NCBI GenBank assembly: GCA_024699855.1
Contig: JAMPIQ010000002.1
Span: 10,292,001 to 10,356,000, forward strand
Reading direction: 5' to 3'
Length of the DNA: 64,000 nt
Source of the DNA: Aphelenchoides besseyi
Taxonomy: Eukaryota; Nematoda; Chromadorea; Rhabditida; Aphelenchoididae
Under the pieces are notes generated by a model. That model worked only from the letters and a program-made list of their open reading frames with translations. It was not told the origin of the DNA and ran no database searches. Each line of letters starts with the position of its first letter. The stretch's first letter is position 1. Positions 12,801 through 25,839 of this stretch are shown here, in pieces. Position numbers and translations under genes: made by a program.

Positions 12801-15214
12801 TTGAGTCTCGTTAAGATTACGAGTTTGAAGGAAACGAAGCACCAACACGTGAAAGCACAGCGAGGTGTCAAATGCCGCAAATTTCAATTAGTAGACCACA
12901 AAGAAGTAAACTGCCTCCGGGCAATTGCATGAGCCAATCTGTGGCGTTCAGATTTGCAACTGCAAGAGAACCATAATTAATAAATTGAAAATAGAGCGTC
13001 CGCACAAAAGTGAGGAAAAGTGCGGTAGTCAGCTGAAACGCTTTTTCACTTGGCCAAACTCGCGCACTAGTGCTTGAACTGAAAGGGTCTTCGTTTCCGT
13101 TGCGGCGGCTTCAGGCTCCGACCGGAGGAGGTAAACACAAGAAACCCGCCATTGCATTTGACAATCTAAGGACTAAACGATTTGGCTTCGCTAATTGTTT
13201 TGTGTTCGTTTGCTTGGTAACAAACAAAAACAAAATTCATCGCAATTAATCGAAAGCAAAGAATAGTTGTGCTTCGGCATTTTCGCGCTCATATCGCGGT
13301 GGTCAACGAAGGGGTCGGTCAGTTGAGGTTGAATGACAAACGGATTTGCTTTGACATTGTCTTCCGCCGCTGAGCATCGTCCGTTCACTGCAACAACTGT
13401 TGAACAAGGATTACAGCGATCGGAACATGTCATTGATTTGCATTTCGAGCTTTTCACAGATCAATTCACTACAGGAATCTCGAGAGCTTGCTGGAATGAA
13501 TGACATCAACACAACAGCTAAATTCCGATATATCAACCACGATTATTTTGCAGGTCCAACAAACATTTCGAATGCGCGAGTTGGAGGGCGGAAGCACGTG
13601 GCGGCCATGAGTTGGTGTCTTTTATGTTGAGCGGTATTTGTATCAGGTTTCAAACGAATCGCCTTTTGAATGGGCGCCCAACTAATTACTTCTAGTTCCA
13701 CAACTATCGACATAGTCATTCAAAAACATTCACTGTATTTCGGGTCGGTAATTTCAAAAACCGAATCGTGAGTGCCGAGTTAAATTGTGCACAAAAGGTC
13801 GCAGAACATAAATACCCCGACACTCACACTACCAGCTTCATTGCCATCATAATTCATGGATCTTAGTGATCGGACCGACAACAAGCTGCACATTACAGAC
13901 CACAAACCTTCTCGTGCGAAGCGACTGAAAGCGCAAATACTCGATTCCAATGTGTGAAATACGAGTGGAAATAACCGTTGAAGCTCGGAGCCGTGCATGA
14001 GATCCTCGTGGACCCGAAGATTTTGATTTACGGAGGTCGAGACTCGTCATTTTGACAAAGATTGGCGCGTTATTTTTGTTCTTAAGATGCTCTTGGCACA
14101 ATATTCGTCAAATCAAAGTGACCATTGAACTTTGTCTCCCGCAATGACCTCCGCCTGACGCTCCATAGCCTCCAAAAGCATGGGACACGTAAATCTATTT
14201 CCCGAAACAATAAAAGTAACCGCCTGAAACAGCTGGTTTGCGAGGAGTTTGGCGACGAATGGGTTGCAATAAACGGCATAATAAACTCAAAACTGCAGCA
14301 GACAAACGAAATTAGATTAAAATTCGAGTCTCTCAACCTTCGGATGATTGAGTGTCGAACCATAAGGTCAAATTGATTGGCAACCAAAAAACCTGTTCTG
14401 AAGCGCAGTGCCCAACGTTTGCATAACCTTCAACTGATCGTTCGAGCGGAATCATCATTTTAATGGATATTGTTTTCCGGTAGTTAAAACAACTCGAAAA
14501 TTTCAAGCGCATGTTCAGTGGGGTGTTGACTCGCCGATTGTAATTTTAGATGGGAAATCGGAGTTTCGAAAACGCGAAAAAACGAACCAACAAAATCAAA
14601 CCACAAAGTCGAGCTTCCGAACGCAGAAGCCACGACGTCGAGATGCAATTATTTGTCTGTCGAGTGCTCTTGGACGCGCGAGATTTTGCCGAACAGCTGC
14701 ACAGTTGGTTCCCGGAAAAAACAGGCAAAAGTCTCTTAATAAAATCTCACAATGGTCGTGAAATTAACAAATTAAGCCAATTTGGGCGCCGTCGATTGCG
14801 TTCGTACATGAAGTGACACTCCAAGTTGCCACTTTGTTTGTTGCCAATTAATTTGTCATCTTGTAGTTGCTAAGAGGATACAGCGGGACTTATTTGCCGT
14901 TGAGTTCGATGAGCGAAGTAACTTCAGAAGATTACGCTCTCAGAAGAAGCCAAAATGAAAATTAATTTTAGTACTCTTATGTTGGCGGTTATTTCTGCTT
15001 ATTTTGTTCGATCAATAGTTTTGGATTTCCGTATAAGAATGTTGAAAAAAGAAGAAAATTTCGAATGGCGACCATGAATCAGTCATTGTTGCTAACAGTC
15101 GTTGGAATTTCGAAATCTGCACGAAGACTCTGATTTTCGACAAAACTGACATATTTTCGATTCGCTTGCACTTGTATTCATATCCTTCATAGTGCCGAAT
15201 TGTAGTCGCTAAAC
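9841..15214. other. Large gene-free region (5.4 kb)
   Basis: I find no exon chain here. The longest open frames (for example 10551-11039 on minus, 14125-14376 on plus) have no motif and no compatible splice partners. The plus strand is visibly rich in CGAAA and CGAACAA words, a strand-asymmetric composition not shared by the coding regions. It could be a long intergenic region, an unannotated long non-coding RNA or old repeat material. I see no clear tandem repeat or terminal inverted repeat. Confidence 0.45.
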
Positions 15215-15757
15215 ATGGTAAGTCGAACGTAAATAACCGAAGTACGGAAACATGTGTTTAAACTTTAGTGTTCGCTTTACTTATCATTGCTGATATTAGC
15301 GATGATGAGTGGAATGGCGGTCGCTGAACTCAAATCGTGTTATAACGAGACTCATTGGTTGACGGGAAATCCCACCGGTCAGAAGGAGATATGCAGTGGG
15401 AACTTGACTGAATATTGTTACAAAGTCATTGGAAATACGATGGATAAAACTCTGAATCCGCGTGGTTGTGCTAACACTTACCTTCACAAAACGTGCAAAG
15501 TAAGAAGCTTTCCAATTCTTAGCTGATTGCTAAGTTTTAGTGGTACATGCCAATGGAGAGCAGCAGTTTTTGTCTTCACATTGACAACGAAGAAATACAT
15601 GGTATGAGATAGTTTCACGTTATTCTATTTTTTTATTTTTTCAGGAAAGTTATGTTGCTGTTCGAATGACGATAATTGCAATTTGTCAGCTTTTGCGAGA
15701 CCATCGAATCTTTTGCTGATGTTCATTTGTTTAATGTTGTTTTTGCGAATTCTGTAG
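15215..15757 (+). CDS. Small secreted ET-module/Ly6-like protein, probable GPI anchor
   Basis: Four exons: 15215-15217 (only the ATG), 15269-15499, 15541-15601, 15645-15757, giving 135 residues. The first exon is just the start codon, followed by GTAAGT. Joining it to 15269 gives a signal peptide (MCSLYLSLLILAMMSGMAVA). The mature part starts ELKSCYNETHW and has ten Cys; the last block is CCCSNDDNCN, the terminal CC-x-CN signature of three-finger and ET-module proteins. A hydrophobic C-terminus (LLLMFICLMLFLRIL) suggests a GPI anchor. Nematode genomes carry many such surface proteins, some of which modulate receptors; the role here is unknown. AATAAA at 15816-15821 follows the stop. Tail-to-tail with the dual oxidase gene. 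Confidence 0.8.
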
Positions 15758-15815
15758 AGTCAGTTCTTGTATGAAAATGCGTTTATTCGAGAGTAAATTG
15801 GATATTAACACGGTT

Positions 15816-15821
15816 AATAAA
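15816..15821 (+). terminator. Polyadenylation signal AATAAA
   Basis: AATAAA 59 bp after the stop of the ET/Ly6-like gene, on the same strand. Confidence 0.6.
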
Positions 15822-16265
15822 GAGCGCAACACACTAGCGACTCTATTGCACCTTGTAGACCTAGAAAGCATTCGAAGTGACCAAACGAGTCGTAATTGGC
15901 GACAAAAAGAACACGTAAATCAGGATTAGAAGGCAAACAGAAATAACCGAGATGAAGTCAAGAAGCAGTGTCTAATAGAAGAAATTGCACAAAAGAACTT
16001 TAAGTTGATAAAACCGGTGTTTCAACAGATGCATACGATAATAACCAAATTCCATTTCGAATTTTAGTGCGTTCTGTTAGATAGTGTTCTAAACTTTCAA
16101 TTGTAAAACAGAATTTGATTCTACAGAAAACAGGGCCCGTATAGAAGAGGTGAATACCTCGCAGAAAAGGACTAAAACTTTTGAGAGCTGAATACACGAG
16201 AAATAACGATTGAAAAAAGCGTAGAAATGAATGTCCCTCGTATCTTCACTAGATACCGAACAGAA
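15822..16265. other. Intergenic, convergent 3' ends
   Basis: This gap lies between the small ET/Ly6-like gene and the dual oxidase stop. Nothing gene-like is seen; it probably holds the oxidase 3' untranslated region. Confidence 0.5.
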
Positions 16266-19200
16266 TTAAAACGTTTCGAATCGATGCACAAACGATGTCG
16301 CATTACGTACGCGATTAGCGTCCGTACACGCATTTCGAATTTGTTTGTTAACAGATGATGGACCACAGCTAAAAACACCAATTTCGTCGACCTAAAACAC
16401 GAATCAAAATCAACTTTCAACTCTTCAGATTCCAAACCCCTTGATGTCGACTTTGTAAGAACGAGAAGAACGCATCGAAGTTGGGTCGTCCGAAATGATT
16501 GGTCGCGCGCAATCCCGTGAACATGCTTCGACCTTCATGACCACGGAAATGTTTCTCGCAAATGTACTGCAATTGAAATAACAGTCTATACTGATGAAGA
16601 AACATACGAGAACGGTAGTGCGCAGATCAAATTTGTGGAAAAATTGAGTAACAAACACGTGGACCTCAAGCATTCCTTTCGTATCCAAATTCTCCACATT
16701 CTTCAACACGTCAACAAACCATTCAAAGTTTTTGTGTGTTGGACAAATCCACAAGAAGTAAACCTGCGTACAGACAGCATTATCATGAAGCGTTTATACG
16801 ACCACCAACCTTTTTACAACGAATATTACAGTGATTGCCACTGGCTTTTTCGGTAACCAAATCCATTAACGTCGATGCGTACGGAGTGACGCCGATTCCC
16901 CCACCAACCATGACAACCACTTCGTAATTATGCCATTCCTAAAAAAATTAATATCAAAAAGACATAAACTCACAGCTAACATACCTGATTGCCATCACCA
17001 AATGGTCCACTCAAATTAATTGTTGGAAACGGTAAACCGTTTGAACGAGCTTCAATAATCTCGTGACGCAATTGCCATGTCCATGGACCAACAGCCTTAG
17101 GTTCGAATTTGATTATATCGTAATCATCCGCAAACTTACTTTGATGTAAAGTTCAATTGTTGGTGATTGTGGAGCGGATGCCACCGAAAACGCGTGATGT
17201 TTGTTGAAACTGCAGGAAAACGATGGACATGAAACGCGAACCCATTGACCACTACGAAATTTGAAAGAATGTGGACGTTTAAATTGGATGTAAATGATAT
17301 CTAAAGAATTCGAGGTTTATAACGAAATCAATACCTGGTTACCGGAAGGATATGTATCGGCATCCACGATTTGCAATTCCTTGTATTGTTGTCGCATTCC
17401 AATTATTCGATCAATGATAAACACAGTGATCGGACCAATCACGTAGTACCAAAACTTGGGCGACTGAAAAAACGTATGTTTAAAAACAGACAATCAACGC
17501 TTATTACATCCAACAGTTTAGGAAGACCGTGTAGAATAGTCAAGGCATACAACATAATGTTGAGCATGTGAGTCATTCGGAACATGTGGTAGGCACGTTT
17601 GAGAACGGCGGGCATCGAGAAAACGTAAATGATACTCATAATTGCAACCAGAAGAATTCCGGTGATGCCTGTGATTGTACCAAAGAACCAATAGCTAATG
17701 GATGGAATAAAATTCGAGCTAAACAGGTAAAATTAGAAGCACAAGATGATCAATTACAAACCCAAAAACAGCTTCTTGAAACAAGCAGGCCAAACCTTCT
17801 TGACTTTGAGTGGCAACATGATAGAAGTTGATGCAATGGCCAACGGTATGAATTGCCGAAAATACTCCTGTTGTTATGCCAACAATTTTATGGAACGTAA
17901 TTGCGGCATCCAATGGCAGGAATTCGCCGATCGGTGTTTCGCGAATCAGAGTGAGAACATTTCGACAAACGGTCAGCAAAATCACAGCCATGCAAAACGA
18001 CAAGGCCGCTGCAGCTCCACGAGTAATCGCAATTCCAACACCCATGACACGACGCAAATCTCGATGTTCTGTTTCATATCGATAGTCTACAAAAACAACA
18101 ATCAGAAAAGTACTCATCGTTCGACATACGCCAGAAGCGTTCCATGAAAACAATAAAATTGATTGCGAAGAAGATGAACAAAATAACAATATGCTGTCGA
18201 TAACTCTCCAAAAATGAAATTGCCCACGAAAGCCAACTAACTGGCAGCTGACGATCCGCATCGGGTGTAACGGCAAAACTGTTCAAACTATCGGTCCTAA
18301 AACAATTCACATAATGAATCGTTGATTGTGTTCGATTTACTCCTCCAAATTAACGCCAATTTTCGCACCACGTAGATGCATACCGACAGGTCGTCTGGTG
18401 TCATCGATTTGACTGAAAATCGCTTCAAGATCTTTTTCAGTAAGGTATTCGCGGTCCGCAGATATTCCAGCACGATGCAGGATCGAGTCAATGACGTTGT
18501 TTTGGTCCCGATGATCGATACGCACACCAACCGCAACATTCAACGATTTCACAAACTCGGCAAACTCCTCTCGTTGAACTTTGTTGTCATGATTTCGATC
18601 ACACATCTTGAAAATGTATTCGATCTTTTCGCGTTGGCTTCCTGAATATCTCAACGATTATATCGTCACTTTCAACGCTAATACAAACCAGTAGCAAACT
18701 TCTTGAGCACCTTCAAGAAGTGCTGGAAGGTAATTCCATCTGCATTGCTTTCAGATGTTGTACAAGCGAACATTCGCTCAACAAACAGATCGTTTTCACG
18801 CATTCCAAGGGCGTCAGCAAATTCAGCTTTGCTCAATCGCATTTCCAAGACTTCATCAGCTTTCAATTTCTCGTAATTCTCATCATTATTACGATATTCG
18901 GGTTTGTTGAAAACATTGCAATAAGCTTCACGGAAAAAGTAATCCAGTTTCTGTTGTCTCTTGTCTTTTGTTTCCGCAGCTTCGAGAAGAACATCGTTTT
19001 CGGCCTCCATTTCGTTGATGCTTTTACCGAAGCCATTTAATGCACGTCTAAAACGCGTCCAATCTTCCTCATTTCGAAGTCTCAACACCTAAACATACGA
19101 TCAGTGAAGTTGGACGGTTGATTGTCTTACGATATCGTAGTTTCGTGGAACCATCATCACAACAAACGGATGAGTTTTGTTCGAACTGACAGTCAGCCCG

Positions 19201-22066
19201 ATAGTTTGAGCTGCACCCAAACTCAGTTGACGCAAAACACCTCCGCGTGGTTTCTCCACTCGAATGTTCTTTCCCTCGAAATCGAATTTTACAATAACCG
19301 AACGGCAAAATGTTTCGTTAACCCATTCGATAGCTGCAATTACTTGGTCTATTCAATTTTCATATTCTCAACGAATTACCACCAATCGAAAAGATACGCT
19401 CTTTTTCGATATTCTTGTCAATTTTCTGGTTTCCATTTGGAGATAATGCGGCATGAAAGGTTCCGGGAATTGCTGTTTTGGCTTTTCGATCAATTGGTTG
19501 ATATAATAGGCCCAATTTTCGACGCCGTTGAATGTAGAGATATCCAATTCCAATACAAGCTAAAATTCATTGGAATTTCTGTTGTTCAGTCAGTAGACCA
19601 ACCGATAGGAACGCAACCCAGCAAGATACAAGTAAAGATGTAAGTGACTTCGTTTCCGGTGAAATGATCAAATCGCATGAATGGAACACACTCCTCGAGA
19701 CTACTGCTGTTAACCTGAAACGGCTGTGGACATGGATCGCCAGTTGAATGAATGAAGACGTTGTCTTGCAGCGAATCGGTACTAATTGCCGTTGTTTCAA
19801 CGATAATCGTCTTCAACGTTGTGTTCCAGATTTCAGCAATTTCATCTTCAGTAAAAATTCTTCAAAAAACGTTTAGATTGTAATCTTGCTTAAAACTCAC
19901 TCATTCTTCTTGTTTTCGAACCAGAATCGATCAGCGTCTCGTAGTCGTTGGAACTGATCTTTGATGATGATCGTGAAAAGTTCGCCCGGTCCACTGCCCG
20001 TCGTTTCCAACATACCGCCGACGTACGCATCCAGAAGGTCAATATCGTTGTGATAAAGTTGACTCAGATTTCCAAACATCTAAGTGACACAAAGATAACT
20101 CAAATGAAAAAGAACAAACTTCTTTTTTCTGTGCAAACATTGTCGGATTGATCGTCGACCAATTTCGCGGCGGAAGACCGTAACTTTCACGCAGTTGGTT
20201 GTATGGCGGCACACCGTTATCTCGACTTCGCATGATTGAACTCGACACAACATCCAAACGGGTAAAATGCATTGGACCAAAGATAAAGTCTTAAATTACA
20301 GATGATCAGGATTAGATTTTTGATCGTTCACCTCTCAAATCTTCAACTACGATGTTATCTTCTGCTTCCGCAATCTGTGATGCCATTCCCAACACAATCT
20401 CGTCCACCGTATAGCCTCGAACAATATCTTGCGCATTCCACCAGTTTTGACACAAACGAAGAGCTGGAAACCCAGCGATTTCGGTGCGGAAACGACATTT
20501 GTTGCTCTTGATTCGAAACAACATTGCCGGCGGCACAATCGAATGTGGAAATCGAAATGCGGTGGTTGCAAACGAGTGGGAAATACCCGGCGGTAAGTGA
20601 CGTTTATAACCACTATATTCGGGCATCTCTTCATTTAGCATCACAGGTAGGAAGTCGTAGTAGATGATTTTCTACAAAATGCAGTTATAATCGATTCTCG
20701 TCAGTGAACTACGAGCCTGAAGTGTTGCAATGACCATTCGTCTTGCACCTTGAAACAGTTCTTCATCAGTCCAACCGGGATGTTTGGCTTGCAATTTTTG
20801 CGCATGAATGTTATGCCAACGGTAGAGAATGAGGCCAAAACTAAGCAGTCCGGGATTTTCGTTAACTCGCGGATCTCCAAGAACTAAAAATGGCAAATCA
20901 AACCAAATTCTATGGGAAATTGGAAATTACTGAACAAACGCTCTGGTTTCATTGGCCGATGAATTTGTGGAGGCGGTGGATTGATGAGTGGAATATGTGG
21001 ATTGTTGAAAGGTGGATAACCTTTCATTTCTTTGTGCTCCAAGAGCGTTCCGTTTTGAAATGAACGCAATGCAGCCACCCATGGCTCTTGTGTACTATAG
21101 AGAAATGAAGCATCAATCCAACTTGTACGATCGTTTGTCTGAATTCAAATTGTCCTTGTCTTGTTAGTGGTTTCACTCACTTGTTCGCGTGGAGAGTTCA
21201 AACCATGACCCGTGGTTTTGTCGTATTTGGCACGCCTAATAAATATAACTCATTTGTAACTTCAGCTCCAAACTTGCATAAATGGGATCTCAGTCTTCCC
21301 CTCACAGTGTTTGTCAAAAACTGCATCGCATTGCGGAACGGGTATTTTGTGAATCTCCAGCGGACAACTGATTTGTGTTGACTGCATAATTTCGTAAGCA
21401 ACCACTTGACCTAAAATTGATATTGAAAGAAGACTATTGGTTAAGTGACAGACGCACTGAAGAATGCCATCATTGATGTCATGTTTCTTTGATTTCGAAT
21501 TCCAGCTGGTCCTTTGAATACAAGATCTAAGAGCGCAGATCTTTGAACCTTCAAAAATTTTAGTACAAACCGGAAATCTTCCGAGCTGACGGCAAAGACG
21601 TTTGCATTTTGTAAACTCCGTCTTCATAGTTGCTTGGTGCATCGCGATGTAAACGCGAACCGACTGATCCCCATTCGGGATTGGCCAAGTTATTGTACCA
21701 TCCGTCATAGCGTTGATATTCATGAACTCGTTTCAAAGCTGCAATTCAAACCTATCAATCAACAATTAACGGCCGTTTACCTGTACAACCGGGAAGCGCA
21801 CAAAACAACGAGATAAAAAATGCGATGAAAAGCCATAAACGAAGCGAATGAGCAGCAAAATTGATCGTTTTACTTTGACATGTACGTCCACTTTGAGTCT
21901 TCTCGTGAACTCTACATCTGTAGGTCTCAACTAGTGACTCTTGATTGTCGGTTGTTGTGGTCGACATGAAAGCAGTTTCAGAACTCGTCGGTTGATTGTT
22001 TTTGTCCATCAAATGTGAGAGTTTGAACTCGTTGACTGTCGCCCATCGACGACGACGTCGTTGCAT
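16266..22066 (-). CDS. Dual oxidase (DUOX; counterpart of nematode BLI-3)
   Basis: Twenty-five exons from 22066 (first ATG) to the stop at 16266. Boundaries 5' to 3': 21781-22066, 21591-21738, 21458-21540, 21278-21410, 21181-21235, 20931-21138, 20717-20883, 20332-20671, 20120-20289, 19901-20079, 19603-19859, 19383-19559, 19131-19333, 18689-19088, 18341-18641, 18130-18296, 17758-18086, 17508-17718, 17343-17463, 17140-17300, 16985-17095, 16810-16938, 16608-16763, 16438-16566, 16266-16391. About 1,582 residues. In order: N-terminal hydrophobic segment, peroxidase-like domain (from YQRYDGWYNNLANPEWGSV), membrane helix, EF-hand region, ferric-reductase helices with haem His (FHKIVG, HTVGHC, THMLN, LHG), FAD site (HHAFSVASAP), NADPH site (VGGGIGVTPYA) and C-terminal Phe. 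DUOX makes hydrogen peroxide, in worms for tyrosine cross-linking of cuticle collagens. Introns 21236-21277 and 20672-20716 start with GC. The junction at 17719-17757 is one nucleotide out of phase. A long polar stretch precedes the hydrophobic segment, so the true start may be further inside. Confidence 0.95.
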
Positions 22067-24200
22067 CGGCGAGAGACGTGACAAAACAAACTGCAATCAC
22101 AACGTAGAGATTGATAGCAGAAACACGAGGTAATGAGTTCAGTTGGTTAGGGCAAGAATCGAATGAGCAAATGTCGAATGGAAGTCGTGTGGCCAAAAAA
22201 GCGGGGGATTGGAACGCACGTTGAAGGTCGTTGAACGATGACGCAGCGACGGTTTCTGGAGTTGCTCGACAGTTCGAAAGCAAACGATTTCGTGGAAAAC
22301 ACTGTCGGTTTTCTCAATCGAATTCTTCGAGCGCGCGCTACTAGCTGGCTAATTAGTTGGAGAACAAGGGTCGAGCTGACGAGTTCCTACTGCGCGGTTT
22401 CCACAACCAGACGTCATTTACGTTAATCACGGAGGGTTTTTACGGTTTTTGCGCGGATTTACACGTCGAACAACACGAAAAGAGCGGACAATAGATGCAA
22501 GGTCTTCGAGAACAACAACTGCACCGTTGCAGCAAATTATCCAAATGCACGGATCACGATCGAAAGCACGATTATGCGTTCAAAAGCCAACTGTTTTCGT
22601 ACGGAGTTCTTGCGCAGTGAACGTAAATCTGACGTCTTCGAAGAGTGCGACGTGTGAACACGCAAACCATCCGATTGATGATGAAGTCAATCGTTTCGCG
22701 CGTATTCATCGGATGAACGACGGAAATTCGAAACCGCAAAATCGATGCGTTCGGCGGGGTTTCGCAGATATCCAGGACAAAAGAAGTTTTCCCTCGCGAT
22801 TTGTTGATAATAAAACTTCGTAACTGAAGGCCGACCGCTCAACCTTGATCATCGCGAGATCGCGATTTGTGGGTAAAAGAGTTCAGATGATGACACGCCG
22901 ATTGCGTCAAGTACGCAAAAACACTCACGTAACGAAATCTTGATGCTTTTCACGCGCAATATCGAAATACCCACATGTTGGACCAATTGCTTTCGGTCTC
23001 CGAGTTCAATTGCCAGAAGGTCTTCGGGAATTGTGCAGCGAAGACGCGCGATCCGTCAACGGTCGTCCGACTTAGCGGTCGATGGCGGGCCCATTATGAC
23101 ACTCTTGTGTTCTTCAGGCGTTTGTTCGTGAAACAGAAGAACCCGGTTCAAGTCGTCAATTGCAGTGCGTCGTCGGTGTTGTGTAATGAACATGAGCATA
23201 AAAGGCGACCGCGCACTTCTTGTCAATCAGACGAAAACCCCTCACGTCCGGAAATTTTGTTTGCTTCGACTAATGAGCGGTTATTTTCCGACTATTGTAA
23301 ACACATGCAATCCTTCATTTAGCTACAAGAGATTGGGAAATCACAAAACTCACGATAGTCAACAAGTCGGAAAGTCTGGTTCTCGATAATTAGTCTGAAC
23401 GGCATAAACTAAATGAAAAGTGAGTGGGAGAGCGAGGTAAAAACGATTGTCAAGGAGTGACGGCGCGAAATGACGGAGCAAATCCGCCTAATGCCCTTCG
23501 ACGCCTCAAGGCGAATTCTGCCGCAGATCGCCGTTTTGATGGGGAGTGAGGGTGAAAACGCGCGACGGCATTCCTTAGCAAATCCAGCTGCTTGTCATAA
23601 CTTGCATGTCATCAAACAGTCAATGGCCTAAAGCAACGGCATTTGAGGTAAACGTCTTAGTCCAGTTAGGCCATTTTCTTTGAAATAATGCAGCTAGGCT
23701 GACAACACGTCAATTGATTAACAGAGCAGATGATCACTAACCAATTTGACATAAACAAGATGCCAATGTGATTTGATTGTCACAAATTCGCATAACAGAA
23801 ACTTTTAACACTAAAATTCTGTAAAAAAGAGTTTTTTAAGCATTTCGTCAGTGTCATTTGACTTCAGATGAAGTTTGATCGTATTTCTCATTTCTTAGTC
23901 CAACTATGATTCACGCCGTTCCACTATTCACGGTTTCATTAGCAGACATTTTGCTAACTCTCGACTTACTCATACCGTTCAGTCGACAAACCCGAACGAC
24001 TAATTGGTTCACCTTAACATGGATCAGTTGTTATTACGTGTTGAAAAGAAAACAAACGTTATTATGCAGTTAATCAAAGTTTATTCGACAAAAAAACTTT
24101 ATGCCTACAATATTATTTCGAAATTACGCAAAAGAGTTAGCAAATAGCTGTAGGCTAAATTCATAATTCCTGCCTTATGGATGCACGTTTAAATGCTGAT
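22067..24200. other. Gene-free region upstream of dual oxidase
   Basis: This 2.1 kb stretch should contain the dual oxidase promoter (near 22070-22300). A few open frames of 60-124 codons on the plus strand (for example 22449-22823) are Arg- and Ser-rich and have no motif, so I do not call them. The 3' flank of the small HSP gene lies at the right end. No repeats identified. Confidence 0.45.
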
Positions 24201-24621
24201 CTATTGGCCTTTCTTTTGGGCAGTGATTTGAAGAACACCGCGAGCTGTCAAATGCGATTTGAGAGTCGATGTGTCCACAGATTCGGGCAGGTGATAAGCT
24301 CGTTGAATTTCACGAGTGACACTGCCATGTTGGTCATTGCGTGCTTCATGACGACAGTTGATCAAGAGTCGGTTTTCGGCAACATTGACCTGAATAAGTG
24401 GTTAAAGCTAATGCCAATTCACGTACTTGAATTTCATCAGGCTTGAAGTGTTGAACGTCGAAACCGACAGACCACTTGTCAGAAGTGTTCGTAACGGAAA
24501 CAACGCCGTCCTACAACAACTAAGATAACAACTGATCTCTTGAAAAACAACCAACTTGGTGTTGAAGTGGCCAATCGAATTGCTCAGCGCTCCAGTTGTG
24601 TTCGACCGGTACGTTCGACAT
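24201..24621 (-). CDS. Small heat shock protein (HSP12-type alpha-crystallin domain), copy 1
   Basis: Three exons, 5' to 3': 24556-24621, 24427-24510, 24201-24389 (introns 45 and 37 bp), giving 112 residues. The start MSNVPVEHNWS lies just after TTTGCAG|AAAT, an acceptor-like site that may be a 5' UTR intron or trans-splice site. Nearly the whole protein is the alpha-crystallin domain: WSVGFDVQHFKPDEIQVNV, then HEARNDQHGSVTREI and the C-terminal GRGVLQIT-type motif (ARGVLQITAQKK). The very short N-terminus is like the 12 kDa nematode HSP12 class rather than HSP16. Small HSPs bind unfolding proteins without ATP; HSP12 types often lack strong chaperone activity. The paralogue at 29062-29711 shares the domain and the intron between EIQ and VNV. 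Confidence 0.92.
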
Positions 24622-25839
24622 ATTTCTGCAAAGATTTCATTTATACAAGTTGGAAACTCTAAAGCTAAAACAAATAAAAACTATTTTCTAAAAATTAGTT
24701 ATCAGAAAATGCTTTTCAGACGCGTATGGTCATTTCGAACAACCGTTTGGATTGTGCCAGAAACTTCAACTGAATTGTTTTTCAATGACCTGAAGGAATG
24801 GGCAGTCAAAATGCGATTGATGCGGCAGTTGTTGAGCCGCTAAAGTTTATGGATGGAACGAATGAAGTGGAGATACGGGGATTGACGGTTGAAAGTTCGA
24901 GAGGCCAAAATACCTCCTGGTACACACACGCCCAACCTTCTTCTTGATCTTTCTGTTCCAATCCAGCTCTTTCGTTCGGCCGTCTTTAGCCCACAATCTC
25001 TCTCACCTTTTCGGTTTCGCCTTCAAATAAAAATCATGCTCGTAGTGGTCCAAGAAAACAACGACCGTTGCGGTCTTCTTTGAGAAGAAACGAATAAAAC
25101 TCACGTCATCGTGGACAGCAGGATGTGCCTTCTCTTTATTGCCGCTCCAACATGTGATCTTAAAAAACTGAAAGGTCATCAATTTTCATAACACAGAAAT
25201 CGAAAAAATGTTTGCAGATCTCGCTTTAGAATGCAATTAAAAGCATATTGTTAGAGTAACTTGTAGTAGATGACCGTCTATTAACCTCTCTTCTGGACAT
25301 TGTAACTAAGAACCAAGCATGAAAATGGCTGAATAGAATTATTTCTAGTGTCTGAAAATCGTCGAGTTCCATTAATTGTGATACAATTGATTGCTGTAGT
25401 CAATGCAATATTTCCATCAACAAGCACTTGCAACGACTTTCGACGACTTGTGCGGTTCAACTGCGTTAGCAAATCTCAATCGATTCAAAGTCTGCGCGAG
25501 TTTGGTACGAGATGAACGTCGTCATTTCGCGGCTTTGCGACGGATGCTCGGCCGGTGTTGACCCTCGACCCTCGTACCAAATACCGAGTGTGGGGAACTT
25601 GCGATTGTTTGCCTCAAGATCTCAATTTTGTGCGTCTCACCGACTGACTCCCCGACAACTCTCGCGTGTACGTACCGAACGAAAACGCCGCTCACTCGTT
25701 GCGGCGATTCGTAGGAAACGTCAGCATAAGCCACTCGGTTTATTGGACCATTTAATTAACATTTGAAGTCTTCACCAGATTTTTCTCGCTTCTATGCGTA
25801 TGGTTAGTGACAAACTGATTTGCAGATTGTTGGGCAAAA
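24622..25839. other. Divergent intergenic region between small HSP copy 1 and PDI
   Basis: This 1.2 kb region should hold both promoters. A two-unit heat-shock-element-like GAAacTTC sits at 24760-24767, 139 bp upstream of the small HSP start. An acceptor-like TTGCAG at about 25823-25828 precedes the PDI start and may mark a 5' UTR intron or a trans-splice site. Open frames here show no motif. Confidence 0.45.
24760..24767. promoter_or_regulatory. Candidate heat shock element (two units)
   Basis: The palindromic GAAACTTC fits two alternating nGAAn units of an HSF1 site. Two units are weak evidence and occur by chance; the position upstream of a small HSP gene is the main argument. Confidence 0.25.
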
